DNA of 15,252 bases from Oscillospiraceae bacterium (GCA_020025345.1 JAHHSH010000042.1:1-15252), one strand, 5' to 3'; positions 1-6,871 are shown, numbered from the stretch's first letter. Notes: a model not told the origin generated them from the sequence alone. Program-made: numbers and translations.

Positions 1-215
1 AAGTCCATCAAAATCGTGGAGAGCAGCGCCAGCGACACCAGCGTGGCGGCAAAGCGCGGCTGATAGGTGGCCTCGGTATTTGCAAGGCGGTAGGCAATCC
101 ACAAAATCAGCGTCAGGCCCATGGCTGCCGCCAAGCTGACCATGACCTGCATTGCATCGGGGCTGAAGGTCATCGCCTCCAGCAATTCCGTGATCTTTTC
201 GTTAAAATCTTCCAT
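1..215 (-). CDS. DUF4956 family membrane protein, partial (C-terminus outside window)
   Basis: Only the first 71 codons are in the window; the gene runs off its left edge. It starts with ATG at 215, which shares one base with the TAA stop of the lipoprotein gene upstream (TAATG), so translation is probably coupled. A good ribosome binding site, GGGAGG, lies just before it. The visible part has a short polar N-terminus, a membrane segment at about residues 26-43 ending in AYRL, a TYQPRF stretch, and the start of a second hydrophobic segment (LVSLALLSTILMD). This order matches the start of DUF4956 proteins and of the complete family member two genes upstream, which has VYRLCHDSLTYNRKFNVTL at the same place. 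DUF4956 proteins often sit beside VTC-domain genes; their function is not established. The family call is inferred from this partial match. Confidence 0.7.
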   Translation of the reverse strand, partial: MEDFNEKITELLEAMTFSPDAMQVMVSLAAAMGLTLILWIAYRLANTEATYQPRFAATLVSLALLSTILMD

Positions 216-1153
216 TATATCCTCCCTGCACTCTGCGGTGCACTCGTTTCTTTCACAATTTCTTCATTCTCCGATGCCACCGGCGTAACCTGCAGCGTCT
301 GTCCGTCAGAGATCACATCCAGCCCCAGTGTCTCCCCTTCGGAGTAGTAGACCGTCACATCTCGCTGCCGCAGCAGCGCCGCGATGGTTTCATTGACCGA
401 GTCGGGGTTCTCCTCGACATTGCCTGTAATCAGTGCGATCTGCGGCTTCACCCGGTTTAAAAAGGCCGGGGACGTGGCATCTGTTTCTCCATGGTGACCC
501 AGTTTCAAAAGTGTGGATTGCAACGGAAAGTTGGAAGCCATCAGCATAGTTTCTTCCTCCATTTCCGCATCGCCCATCAGCAAAAAGCTATTCGCTCCGT
601 GGCTCAAACGCAGCACAAGGGAATTATTATTCTCGTTGTGTGCGTCCACCGTTTTCGGCATCCAAACCTCTGCAGTAACGCCGCCCAAATCCAGCGTTTC
701 ACCACCCCACAGCTCTACCAACTCCGTCCGCGCCTTCGCTGCAGCAGCTCGTGGGTCGATCTGATGATAGGAGACGTTGTCCACGCCGGAAATATAGACT
801 TTCTCTGTGGGGAAATCCTTTAGCAGCTGCTTCAGCCCACCGGCGTGATCCTTATGGCCATGGCTTAGAAAGATCCCGTCCAGCCGTGTCACGCCTTTGG
901 TCTGCAGCGTCTGGGCAATCTGGTCATAGTCTTTTTCCTTACCGGTATCCACCATATAGTGTTTCCCCTGCGGCGTCGTCAGCAGGAAGGCGTCCCCCTT
1001 GCCGATGGTGATAAAGGTAAGGGTGCAGGTGCCCACATCCTCCCCGCTGATGGACTCTACAGGTTTTCCGGATGTCTCGTTCGTCTTTCCGCCGCAGCCG
1101 CTCAACAGCAGCACCGTCAGCACCAGCGCCAACATTTGTCGCAGCATCCTCAT
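215..1153 (-). CDS. Metallo-beta-lactamase-fold lipoprotein (ComEC-like hydrolase domain)
   Basis: A predicted secreted, lipid-anchored metallohydrolase of 312 residues. Residues 1-20 form a lipoprotein signal peptide ending in the lipobox LLSGC, with Cys20 as the lipidated residue, so the domain should face outward. The fold resembles the C-terminal metallo-beta-lactamase domain of ComEC-type proteins. Visible motifs are VDTG at 68-71, the metal-binding motif SHGHKDH at 97-103 (His98, His100, Asp102, His103), NNNSLVL at 175-181, LMGDAE at 192-197 and LGHHGE at 218-223. No competence-type membrane channel is attached. The start overlaps the TGA of the upstream DUF4956 gene by 4 bp (ATGA) and the end overlaps the next DUF4956 gene by 1 bp, so it is embedded in the operon. 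The substrate is unknown; ComEC relatives act on nucleic acids, while other family members act on phosphodiesters or related bonds. Fold and lipidation are well supported, the role is not. Confidence 0.85.
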   Translation of the reverse strand: MRMLRQMLALVLTVLLLSGCGGKTNETSGKPVESISGEDVGTCTLTFITIGKGDAFLLTTPQGKHYMVDTGKEKDYDQIAQTLQTKGVTRLDGIFLSHGHKDHAGGLKQLLKDFPTEKVYISGVDNVSYHQIDPRAAAAKARTELVELWGGETLDLGGVTAEVWMPKTVDAHNENNNSLVLRLSHGANSFLLMGDAEMEEETMLMASNFPLQSTLLKLGHHGETDATSPAFLNRVKPQIALITGNVEENPDSVNETIAALLRQRDVTVYYSEGETLGLDVISDGQTLQVTPVASENEEIVKETSAPQSAGRI

Positions 1154-1824
1154 GCTACCTGCGTCTCCGGTGCCAGTATATTGACGCCGTCGATGCCCTC
1201 CATACTGTTGAAAATCAGCAGCAGCTTCTCCTCTTCCGCCTGCTTGATCTTCAGCTCATAGACCATCTCAAAGGAGTTGGGGAACACATTGGTGGATTGG
1301 ATTGTGCTGCCGGGGGTCTGGTCGAACACCGCCTGCACCCGTGCCATCTGCTCCTTCTGGCCGCGCACGATCATCGTCAGCACGTCCTTCCTCCGCCGTC
1401 CCATACGACCCAGCACCAGCATGACGCAGCTCATCACCGCCGTACCAATGAATCCCACAGTGAAAGCACCCAGTGCCGAAGAGATGCCGATGGAGAGACT
1501 CCAGAACACAAAACCCAAATCCCGGGGGTCGCGGGTGTTGGTACGGATGCGGCAAATGGACAGCGCGCCCAGCGCACCCAGCGAAAAGCCGGGATTATTC
1601 TGGATCAGCGCCAGCAGCACCGTGGAGGCCATTGCCAGCATCATCAGTGTCACATTAAACTTTCGGTTATAAGTAAGGGAGTCGTGGCACAGACGGTAAA
1701 CGCCCATCATCACGCCCGCCAGCGCCAGCGTCACCAGAAGGCACAGCAGCATACCTGTCGGTGTCTGGGCCAGGGGGCGCCCACTCATGGCAGACTCGCT
1801 CAACAGCTTCATTACATTATTCAT
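1150..1824 (-). CDS. DUF4956 family membrane protein
   Basis: A 224-residue protein with an N-terminal membrane part and a cytosolic tail. Hydrophobic segments lie at about 24-43, 57-75, 103-118 and 120-138. The family signature is clear: LGALGALSICRIRTNTRDP at about 82-100, followed by FVFWSLSIGI, which matches the usual LGMVGALSIVRFRT...FLFW pattern of DUF4956. The tail from about 140 is basic then mixed (GRRRKDVL), probably a small alpha/beta domain. Translation starts at ATG 1824 behind an AGAGG site, 20 bp after the VTC gene, and the stop overlaps the lipoprotein start by 4 bp. DUF4956 genes are often found next to VTC-type polyphosphate polymerase genes, so a role as membrane partner or channel for the polymer is plausible but inferred. 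Confidence 0.85.
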   Translation of the reverse strand: MNNVMKLLSESAMSGRPLAQTPTGMLLCLLVTLALAGVMMGVYRLCHDSLTYNRKFNVTLMMLAMASTVLLALIQNNPGFSLGALGALSICRIRTNTRDPRDLGFVFWSLSIGISSALGAFTVGFIGTAVMSCVMLVLGRMGRRRKDVLTMIVRGQKEQMARVQAVFDQTPGSTIQSTNVFPNSFEMVYELKIKQAEEEKLLLIFNSMEGIDGVNILAPETQVA

Positions 1825-1844
1825 TCTTTATACGCCTCTTTCTA

Positions 1845-2555
1845 TCAATCGTAGTAGCTCTTCAAAATTGCCCGGGAACTGCCGAACTTGCTGGGCGGCT
1901 TGCGGCTCAAGTCGCACTGAGCGAGTACCTCTTGGATCTGCCGGAACAAAAAACGGTCGTACTTGATTTCCAAGATCGTCTCATCCTTGGGCATTAACGC
2001 CTTAAAATTCAAGTGGTGGCTGAAAAGGTCATAGCAAAACTCACAGCACCGCAGATTGTTGTCCATCGTCACGCGGGTGTTAAAATGGGGATGGGTGTAG
2101 GCTCGTCGGTCGTACTCGATGAGGGACACGGGGCGGTAGAGCCGGGTGGTCATCAAATCGTAGGCGTATCGCGCCGCGGGATGATCATAGTTCAGCAGCA
2201 CGCTGTAATTTTGCTGTAGCAGCTGCTGGGCATCCGCCCGACTCACCACCACGCTCTCCTTTAATTCCCGTCCGAAACTCTTGCGCTTCAGCTCGAACTT
2301 GGCCGTCTTGTCATCCGGGTGATAGACACGCAGACGAATTCTCTTTTTCTCATCGGCGTGGAGCTTCTTGTCCCGATAATCCTCATTATCAATGCTGTCG
2401 AAATAGACACTGCGCACCGTGTAGCCGTTATATCCGCCGTAGGCATCGGGTGTCAGCAGCTGATCCAGCGCCCCAAGCAGAAACAGGCGATCCGGCAGGG
2501 AGAGAAGATACTTGACTTCCCGCCGCGAAACCGCCAGCACATCCGCTGTTTTCAT
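1845..2555 (-). CDS. VTC domain protein, polyphosphate polymerase-like
   Basis: First gene of the minus-strand operon; 236 residues, a bare VTC catalytic domain with no membrane segment or SPX domain. The VTC family (yeast Vtc4 is the reference) makes polyphosphate from ATP inside a tunnel lined with basic residues. Matching motifs, in order: RREVKY at 11-16, VRSVYFDS at 47-54, KRIRLRVY at 71-78, FELKRKS at 87-93, LIEYDRRAY at 145-153, RVTMDNNLR at 161-169, ILEIKYD at 194-200 and SKFGSSR at 222-228. The Arg/Lys clusters and the acidic Glu196 of EIKY correspond to the nucleotide- and metal-binding positions of the family. The start is ATG 2555, with AAGGAGGAG five bases upstream. A -10-like TATTATA lies at 2584-2578 on the minus strand, but no good -35 is visible. 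Polymer type is inferred from the family. Confidence 0.9.
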   Translation of the reverse strand: MKTADVLAVSRREVKYLLSLPDRLFLLGALDQLLTPDAYGGYNGYTVRSVYFDSIDNEDYRDKKLHADEKKRIRLRVYHPDDKTAKFELKRKSFGRELKESVVVSRADAQQLLQQNYSVLLNYDHPAARYAYDLMTTRLYRPVSLIEYDRRAYTHPHFNTRVTMDNNLRCCEFCYDLFSHHLNFKALMPKDETILEIKYDRFLFRQIQEVLAQCDLSRKPPSKFGSSRAILKSYYD

Positions 2556-2660
2556 ACGATCTCCTCCTTGTCTTCGCTATAATATACAAGCCGCTCTTTT
2601 CTTTTGGGGACTACTTTTCAAAAAAAGTTTTTAAAAATTTTCTCCAAATCCTTCGCAACA

Positions 2661-2702
2661 AAAAAAGACATGGCCGACTTTGACGTCGGTCATGTCTTTT
2701 TT
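2661..2702 (-). terminator. Terminator hairpin between degV-like gene and the VTC operon
   Basis: Two 18-base arms (2661-2678 and 2685-2702) with a six-base loop pair along their whole length except at one position, which is a G-U wobble on the plus strand and an A-C mismatch on the minus strand. The GC-containing core is GACATGgCCGAC/GTCGGtCATGTC, flanked by a run of six A on one side and six T on the other. It can therefore terminate in either direction. It lies 29 bases after the stop of the minus-strand DegV gene and about 100 bases before the VTC start, so it most likely ends the DegV transcript. Confidence 0.8.
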
Positions 2703-2730
2703 CCTATTTAAAAAGTTTCTCCCCGGTTTC

Positions 2731-3612
2731 TTACGGACGGCGTCCGTTGCAGAGATAGAAGATGGTGAAGAGGCCCGGGCCGCAGTGAGCGCCGATGACA
2801 ACGCCCAGACTGGTAATGGTGATCTCTCCCACATCGGGGAAGTCTGCCAGAATGCGATCCCGGACATACTCTGCATCCTTGTGGCAATCCGCCTGCAGAA
2901 TATGGACCTCCAGTCCCTTGGTGTCCATCTCGCTCAGATCAGCCTTGACGCCCTCATAGATGGTGTCCAGTGCCTTCTTCCGACCGCGCACCTTCTTGGC
3001 CACGTCCAGCGTTCCACCGTCGGGCACATACAGCACCGGCTTGAGCGACAAAACGGAGCCCACCAGCGCAGCGGGCGTAGAGCAGCGTCCGCCTTCCTTC
3101 AGATAGTTCAGATCATCCACGGTGAAACGGTGGGCAATCTTCAGCTTGTTCTCCTCGCCCCATGCGATTACATCGTCAAAGCTCATGCCTGCTTCCTTGC
3201 GGCGAACCATCTGGTCAACCAACAGACCCAGGCCGCCGGAAATGCACAGCGTATCCATCACATAGAACTTTTGGTCAGGAAATTCGCTGCGAACCTGCTG
3301 GGCAGCAGCTTCGGCGTTGGCAAAGGAGGCCGACATCTTCTTGGACATATCCAGGAAGATCACGTCCTTCCCCTGCTCCAGCAGAGAGGTGAAGAACTCA
3401 TGGTAGGCAAACTCCGTGATCATGGAGGTCTTCAGCCGGTCGCCCTGCCGCATACCCTCGTAGACCTTCTGGCGATTCTCTTCCCGGCAGTCATCTTCAA
3501 AAAGCTCATCACCAATGGTATAGGTGTAGCTGATGAACGGGATCTTATGCTCCTCCAAATATGTGCTGGGCAGATCACAGGTGGAGGAGGTAGCAATCAA
3601 ATAATCTTGCAT
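2731..3612 (-). CDS. DegV family fatty-acid-binding protein
   Basis: A cytoplasmic two-domain DegV protein (293 residues from the chosen start, near the usual family length). DegV/FakB-type proteins bind a long-chain fatty acid; FakB partners present it to the kinase FakA. Visible motifs: SSTCDLP at 9-15, KTSMIT at 61-66 (families usually have TSQ), MSASFANA at 93-100, MDTLCIS at 119-125, DDLNYLKEGGRCS at 166-178 and LGVVIGAHCGPGLF near the C-terminus. The start ATG at 3612 is chosen because GAGGTG sits four bases upstream; the in-frame ATG at 3624 overlaps that site. It has its own extended -10 promoter and terminator. The neighbour upstream on the same strand is a glycerophosphodiester phosphodiesterase, which fits lipid metabolism. 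No fatty-acid kinase gene is in the window, so a FakB role is inferred. Confidence 0.9.
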   Translation of the reverse strand: MQDYLIATSSTCDLPSTYLEEHKIPFISYTYTIGDELFEDDCREENRQKVYEGMRQGDRLKTSMITEFAYHEFFTSLLEQGKDVIFLDMSKKMSASFANAEAAAQQVRSEFPDQKFYVMDTLCISGGLGLLVDQMVRRKEAGMSFDDVIAWGEENKLKIAHRFTVDDLNYLKEGGRCSTPAALVGSVLSLKPVLYVPDGGTLDVAKKVRGRKKALDTIYEGVKADLSEMDTKGLEVHILQADCHKDAEYVRDRILADFPDVGEITITSLGVVIGAHCGPGLFTIFYLCNGRRP

Positions 3613-3655
3613 AAAACACCTCATTAGATTGAATTCGCGTCCTTACGCTTTCCAC

Positions 3656-3664
3656 AGTATAGCA
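3656..3664 (-). promoter_or_regulatory. Extended -10 promoter of the DegV gene
   Basis: On the minus strand the sequence TGCTATACT (3664-3656) is an extended -10 box (TGn plus TATACT, five of six consensus bases). No convincing -35 is present at 17 bases upstream, which is acceptable for an extended -10 promoter. It would start transcription about 35-40 bases before the DegV ATG at 3612. Confidence 0.5.
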
Positions 3665-3719
3665 TAAAGCCATCTGCTAATCACGTTAATTTTTTAAACT
3701 TTTCATATTTTTGGTACAC

Positions 3720-4457
3720 TTAACGCATCTTTGACGCCCGGAGGAGAGCCGCCACACGGTCAGGATGGTTGGAGATGATGCCGTCCACACCAATGTCGAT
3801 CATGGCGCGAATATCCGCCTCCTCATTTACCGTCCATGTGTTGATGGCGACACCGTGAGCTTTGAGATCTGCCGTCTCCTCCGCCGTGAGCATATGGAAC
3901 TGGGGATGATAGGCCTCCACATCGTGGGATGCCACATAGCTGCCCACATCCAGAATCCACGTCTCCGAGAGAAAACCGCACCGGAGCTGCGGCGCAATGG
4001 CCTTCATGCGCAAAATGGAATGGTGGTTGAAAGAAGAAATGATCACCTTGTCCTCCACATGATACTCCCGAATGAGATCATAAACCTGCTGCTCAATACC
4101 GAGATACTCGTAGACACCGGTCTTCAATTCAATGTTGGTGATGATATCCCGCTCCTGCACCAGCTCCAAATACTCCCGCAGTGTAGGGATTTTCTGAAAG
4201 CCGCACTGTCCCCGATAGCGATAGGAGAAATCCGCCTTTGTCAGCTCCTCGTAGGTCATATCCTTCACAAGGCCGCTTCGATCGGAAGTACGGTCAATGG
4301 CCTCATCATGGATGATGACCAATTCTCCATCCTTTGTCCGCTGTACATCCAATTCTATTCCTTCGCAGCCGGCCTCCAGCGCTTTTTCAAAGGCCAGCAT
4401 CGTATTTTCAGGATAGCTGCCGCTGAAGCCGCGATGGGCGTAATTTCTGCATTTCAT
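3720..4457 (-). CDS. Glycerophosphodiester phosphodiesterase (GDPD)
   Basis: A 245-residue TIM-barrel enzyme that hydrolyses glycerophosphodiesters (deacylated phospholipid head groups) to glycerol-3-phosphate and an alcohol. It has no signal peptide, so it resembles the cytoplasmic UgpQ type rather than periplasmic GlpQ. Catalytic motifs are complete: AHRG at 7-10 (His8, Arg9), PENT at 16-19, GIELDVQ at 33-39 with Glu35 and Asp37, IIHDE at 48-52 with His50, NIELKT at 108-113 with Glu110 and Lys112, and NTWTVN at 206-211. The HRG/E-D/H set provides the metal and acid-base residues. It starts at ATG 4457 with AGAGGA about seven bases upstream. A probable promoter (TTGTGT, 17 bases, TACCAT) lies just ahead. 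It is divergent from the permease gene and 107 bp upstream of the DegV gene, which has its own promoter. Confidence 0.93.
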   Translation of the reverse strand: MKCRNYAHRGFSGSYPENTMLAFEKALEAGCEGIELDVQRTKDGELVIIHDEAIDRTSDRSGLVKDMTYEELTKADFSYRYRGQCGFQKIPTLREYLELVQERDIITNIELKTGVYEYLGIEQQVYDLIREYHVEDKVIISSFNHHSILRMKAIAPQLRCGFLSETWILDVGSYVASHDVEAYHPQFHMLTAEETADLKAHGVAINTWTVNEEADIRAMIDIGVDGIISNHPDRVAALLRASKMR

Positions 4458-4493
4458 AGCTAAGTCCTCTTTTCTTGATAATTACACTTTCCT

Positions 4494-4522
4494 ATGGTAG
4501 CATTTTCCGGCTGGGAACACAA
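4494..4522 (-). promoter_or_regulatory. Promoter of the GDPD gene
   Basis: On the minus strand TTGTGT (4522-4517) and TACCAT (4499-4494) are separated by exactly 17 bases, and TGC precedes the -10, giving an extended -10. It points towards the GDPD start at 4457. Confidence 0.5.
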
Positions 4523-4542
4523 GACGGGAACCGGGGAATTCC

Positions 4543-4571
4543 TTGACCTGTGTCAGATTGTCCAGTATAAT
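4543..4571 (+). promoter_or_regulatory. Strong sigma-A-type promoter of the permease/hydrolase operon
   Basis: TTGACC (4543-4548, five of six consensus bases) and a perfect TATAAT (4566-4571) are separated by the ideal 17 bases. The permease start is 40 bases downstream of the -10. The -35 box lies 20 bases from that of the divergent GDPD promoter, so a regulator bound between them could affect both. Confidence 0.85.
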
Positions 4572-4610
4572 ATATAAATATATCATTTTTCAAAATTTTT
4601 GGAGGTTTCC

Positions 4611-5768
4611 ATGAAAAAAATCGCAGGCGAATCAAAACTCACCTTCTTTGAAGCTACCAGCATCATTGTAGGACATGGTGTCGGCTCCGGTATCCTTTCT
4701 GTCCCCTATTTGGCCTCCCACAACAGTTTCCGGGATATCCTCCTCATTGTGGTATTCTGCTATCTCTTCAATGTGGTTTTACACCTGATCATTGCCGAGC
4801 TCTCGTATAACAACGACGGTGCGCAGTTCATCAGCTGTCTGGACGCAGAGCTCTTCTCCGGCAAGGTGAAGAAAATCCTTACATGGGTGGCCTTCATCAC
4901 GCTGGGTCTGTCCGTCATCTTCAATGTCAGCGCATTTCTCACCGGCGCCGCGGCCGTGTTCCGCTCCTGGCTGGGGCTGTCCGATGCCGTGGGTATGCTG
5001 CTTTTCTATGTGGTCGGCGCAGGTGTTGTCTTTATCGGCATGAAGTTGGTGGGCATCTGCGAGAAGATCGCCGTAGGCTCCATGATCGCCGTGGTAGCGA
5101 TCCTTGCCGGCGCCACCTTTATGTCGGAGATGAGCCCCCTGCCCACCGGCTGGCACGGTTTTAATAATGTGCTGGCACTCTTCAGCATGGTCTCCTTCTC
5201 CCTGTCCGCTGTTATGTCCACGCCTCAGGTGGTAAAGGGTCTGGAGGGTGATGTGAAGCGTATCCGTGCTGCCATTGCCAGTGGCCTTGCCATCAATGTC
5301 GGTCTCATCCTCATCATCACCATCATCACCCTCCTGGGCGCAGGCCAAAATATCACCGAGGACGGTGCACTGGTAGACCTTGCGGCCCATCTGGGCGGTT
5401 GGGTCAGCATCCTCGGCTACATCTTCACGCTGCTGGCGCTGGCTACCTCTTTCTGGGCCAACACACTGAACCTGCGGGACATCGTCCACGAGCAGACCCG
5501 CTGGAACATTCACATCAGCTGGCTGGCGGCCTCCCTGCCCTGCCTCGCTATCGCCTTTTTCGGCGTGTCCACCTTTGTGGGCTTTACCCGCTTTGCCAGC
5601 ATCATCCAAGTGGTGACCGGCATCGGCATCATTGTGGCCTACAACCTCTCCCGCAAGCGCCATCACTCTTCGCCTCTGACCGGCAAATTCGGCACACTGC
5701 CCTTCCAGATTCTGGTGGTTCTGTGCACCATGCTTGCCAGCGTCGGCGCTATGCTGCCGGTGAAATAA
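4611..5768 (+). CDS. Amino-acid permease, Aa_trans/HAAAP-like
   Basis: An integral membrane transporter of 385 residues, hydrophobic nearly throughout with about eleven helices. The N-terminus carries the hallmark of the amino-acid/polyamine/organocation superfamily, here GHGVGSGILSVPY at 21-33, the unwound first helix that binds the substrate backbone. Length and pattern best fit the Aa_trans or aromatic-amino-acid (HAAAP) branch, a proton- or sodium-coupled uptake carrier; the actual substrate cannot be read. ATG 4611 is chosen because GGAGG sits at 4601-4605; an in-frame TTG at 4599 overlaps that site and is unlikely. A strong promoter precedes it. The hydrolase gene follows after 12 bases and shares its transcript. 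Confidence 0.85.
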   Translation: MKKIAGESKLTFFEATSIIVGHGVGSGILSVPYLASHNSFRDILLIVVFCYLFNVVLHLIIAELSYNNDGAQFISCLDAELFSGKVKKILTWVAFITLGLSVIFNVSAFLTGAAAVFRSWLGLSDAVGMLLFYVVGAGVVFIGMKLVGICEKIAVGSMIAVVAILAGATFMSEMSPLPTGWHGFNNVLALFSMVSFSLSAVMSTPQVVKGLEGDVKRIRAAIASGLAINVGLILIITIITLLGAGQNITEDGALVDLAAHLGGWVSILGYIFTLLALATSFWANTLNLRDIVHEQTRWNIHISWLAASLPCLAIAFFGVSTFVGFTRFASIIQVVTGIGIIVAYNLSRKRHHSSPLTGKFGTLPFQILVVLCTMLASVGAMLPVK

Positions 5769-5780
5769 AGGAGCATTTTT

Positions 5781-6683
5781 ATGAAAATCTTCCTGTTGGT
5801 TCTTCTCCTGCTGTTTCTTTTCTTTATGGAGGAGCTGTACCGCTACATCTTCTGCCGCAAAAGTTCTGCCCTCTTCACGCTGCTCTTTGACTCCAAGGGA
5901 CACGAAGAGAACTATTACCGTGTCCGGGATGAGGCTGCCGATCGTCTGCGGGACATTCCCTGCGAGACATACACCATCACGGGCGGGCACGGCGAGACAT
6001 TGAAGGGTTTTTACTACCCCTGCGGCGCAGGCGGCAAAAAGATCGTCTTTCTCATCCACGGCTACCGCTCCAACCATCTGGAAACAGGCGGCCTCTTTTA
6101 CGACTACTATAAGAGCCGCGGCATCGACTTTTTCTGCTGTGATCACACCGCCTCCGGCGAGAGCGGCGGCCGATTCATTGGCTTTGACGTGTGGGAGAGT
6201 CAGGACTGCCTGCGCTGGATCGACTTCCTCCGGGAAAAGTTCGGCAGCGATATTGAGATCATGCTCCACGGCTTTTCCATGGGCGGCGGTACGGTACTGC
6301 AAATGAGCAGCCATTGCCCGGAGAACGTAAAGCTGATCGTGTCCGACAGCGGCTATCGCAGCGCCAAGGCCGCCATGGATCATCAAGTCGGCCCCCTGTA
6401 CCACCCCCTGCGGCTTATCAACCGCCTTGTGGCCGGATACGACTGGAATGACTCCGATGTGACGGAAAGCCTTTCCGCCTCTCGCATCCCCATTCTCTTC
6501 GTCCACGGGCAAGACGACAAGTTTGTTCCCTACGAAAACGGTCCCCAGCTCTACGCCATGTATCAAGGTGAAAAGGACTGCTTCTTCCCGCCCAAAACAC
6601 GGCACATCGAAAGTATGTACACCTGCCCCGAGGAGTACGCCGAAAAGCTGGACAACTTCATTGGGAAATACATGACACCATAA
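5781..6683 (+). CDS. Membrane-anchored alpha/beta hydrolase
   Basis: A 300-residue serine hydrolase with an N-terminal hydrophobic helix (about residues 2-16) acting as anchor or uncleaved signal. The catalytic set is complete: oxyanion-loop motif LIHGYRSN at 91-98, nucleophile elbow HGFSMGG at 163-169 with Ser166, acid in HGQDDKFVP at 242-250 (probably Asp246), and His275 in KTRHIES. DHTASGESGG at 121-130 follows the usual strand-4 pattern. This matches BAAT/dienelactone-hydrolase-like or YqkD-type hydrolases of Firmicutes; candidate substrates are esters, lipids or peptides. ATG 5781 has AAGGAG upstream, 12 bases after the permease stop, and the gene ends just before a strong terminator. 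Whether the catalytic domain faces the cytosol or the outside is unclear; several cysteines (61, 81, 119, 120, 143) suggest a cytosolic side, as an inference. Confidence 0.88.
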   Translation: MKIFLLVLLLLFLFFMEELYRYIFCRKSSALFTLLFDSKGHEENYYRVRDEAADRLRDIPCETYTITGGHGETLKGFYYPCGAGGKKIVFLIHGYRSNHLETGGLFYDYYKSRGIDFFCCDHTASGESGGRFIGFDVWESQDCLRWIDFLREKFGSDIEIMLHGFSMGGGTVLQMSSHCPENVKLIVSDSGYRSAKAAMDHQVGPLYHPLRLINRLVAGYDWNDSDVTESLSASRIPILFVHGQDDKFVPYENGPQLYAMYQGEKDCFFPPKTRHIESMYTCPEEYAEKLDNFIGKYMTP

Positions 6684-6692
6684 AAGATACGA

Positions 6693-6727
6693 ACGCCGTC
6701 GGCAGAGTGCCGACGGCGTCCTTTTTC
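6693..6727 (+). terminator. Rho-independent terminator after the hydrolase
   Basis: Perfect 12-bp stem, ACGCCGTCGGCA (6693-6704) with TGCCGACGGCGT (6708-6719), a GAG loop, then CCTTTTTC. It ends the permease/hydrolase transcript nine bases after the hydrolase stop. Confidence 0.9.
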
Positions 6728-6758
6728 TGTCCGTGCTGCATTCCGCAGTTCGAAGCTC

Positions 6759-6777
6759 TTTCCTGTTTTACAGGAAA
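6759..6777. repeat. Short inverted repeat upstream of the MATE gene
   Basis: TTTCCTGT (6759-6766), three T, then ACAGGAAA (6770-6777) form a perfect 8-bp dyad. It lies 65 bases before the -35 of the MATE promoter and after the hydrolase terminator. It has the size and symmetry of a regulator operator but is far from the promoter; no function can be assigned. Confidence 0.3.
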
Positions 6778-6842
6778 ATCCGTATATGAAAACAGCTTTA
6801 CATATCACGCGTTTCCCCCTCTCTTTCCTGTCCGTGCGGCTC

Positions 6843-6871
6843 TTGTACCGCCGGTTTTTTTATGATATGAT
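6843..6871 (+). promoter_or_regulatory. Promoter of the MATE exporter gene
   Basis: TTGTAC (6843-6848) and TATGAT (6866-6871) are 17 bases apart, with TGA just before the -10 (extended -10). The gene begins 53 bases downstream of the -10. Confidence 0.7.

Noticed and set aside
2680..3627. A 315-codon plus-strand frame opposite the first DegV gene
   Set aside because: It is the antisense shadow of a clear DegV protein and begins within the terminator hairpin.
4599..4611. A TTG start giving four extra residues for the permease
   Set aside because: The TTG overlaps the GGAGG ribosome binding site of the ATG at 4611, which is well placed.
4779..6605. A 608-codon open frame on the minus strand spanning the permease and hydrolase genes
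   Set aside because: It is antisense to two genes with strong motifs, has low-complexity His/Asp/Gln/Gly-rich content, and no ribosome binding site. High GC at third positions of the real genes explains its length.
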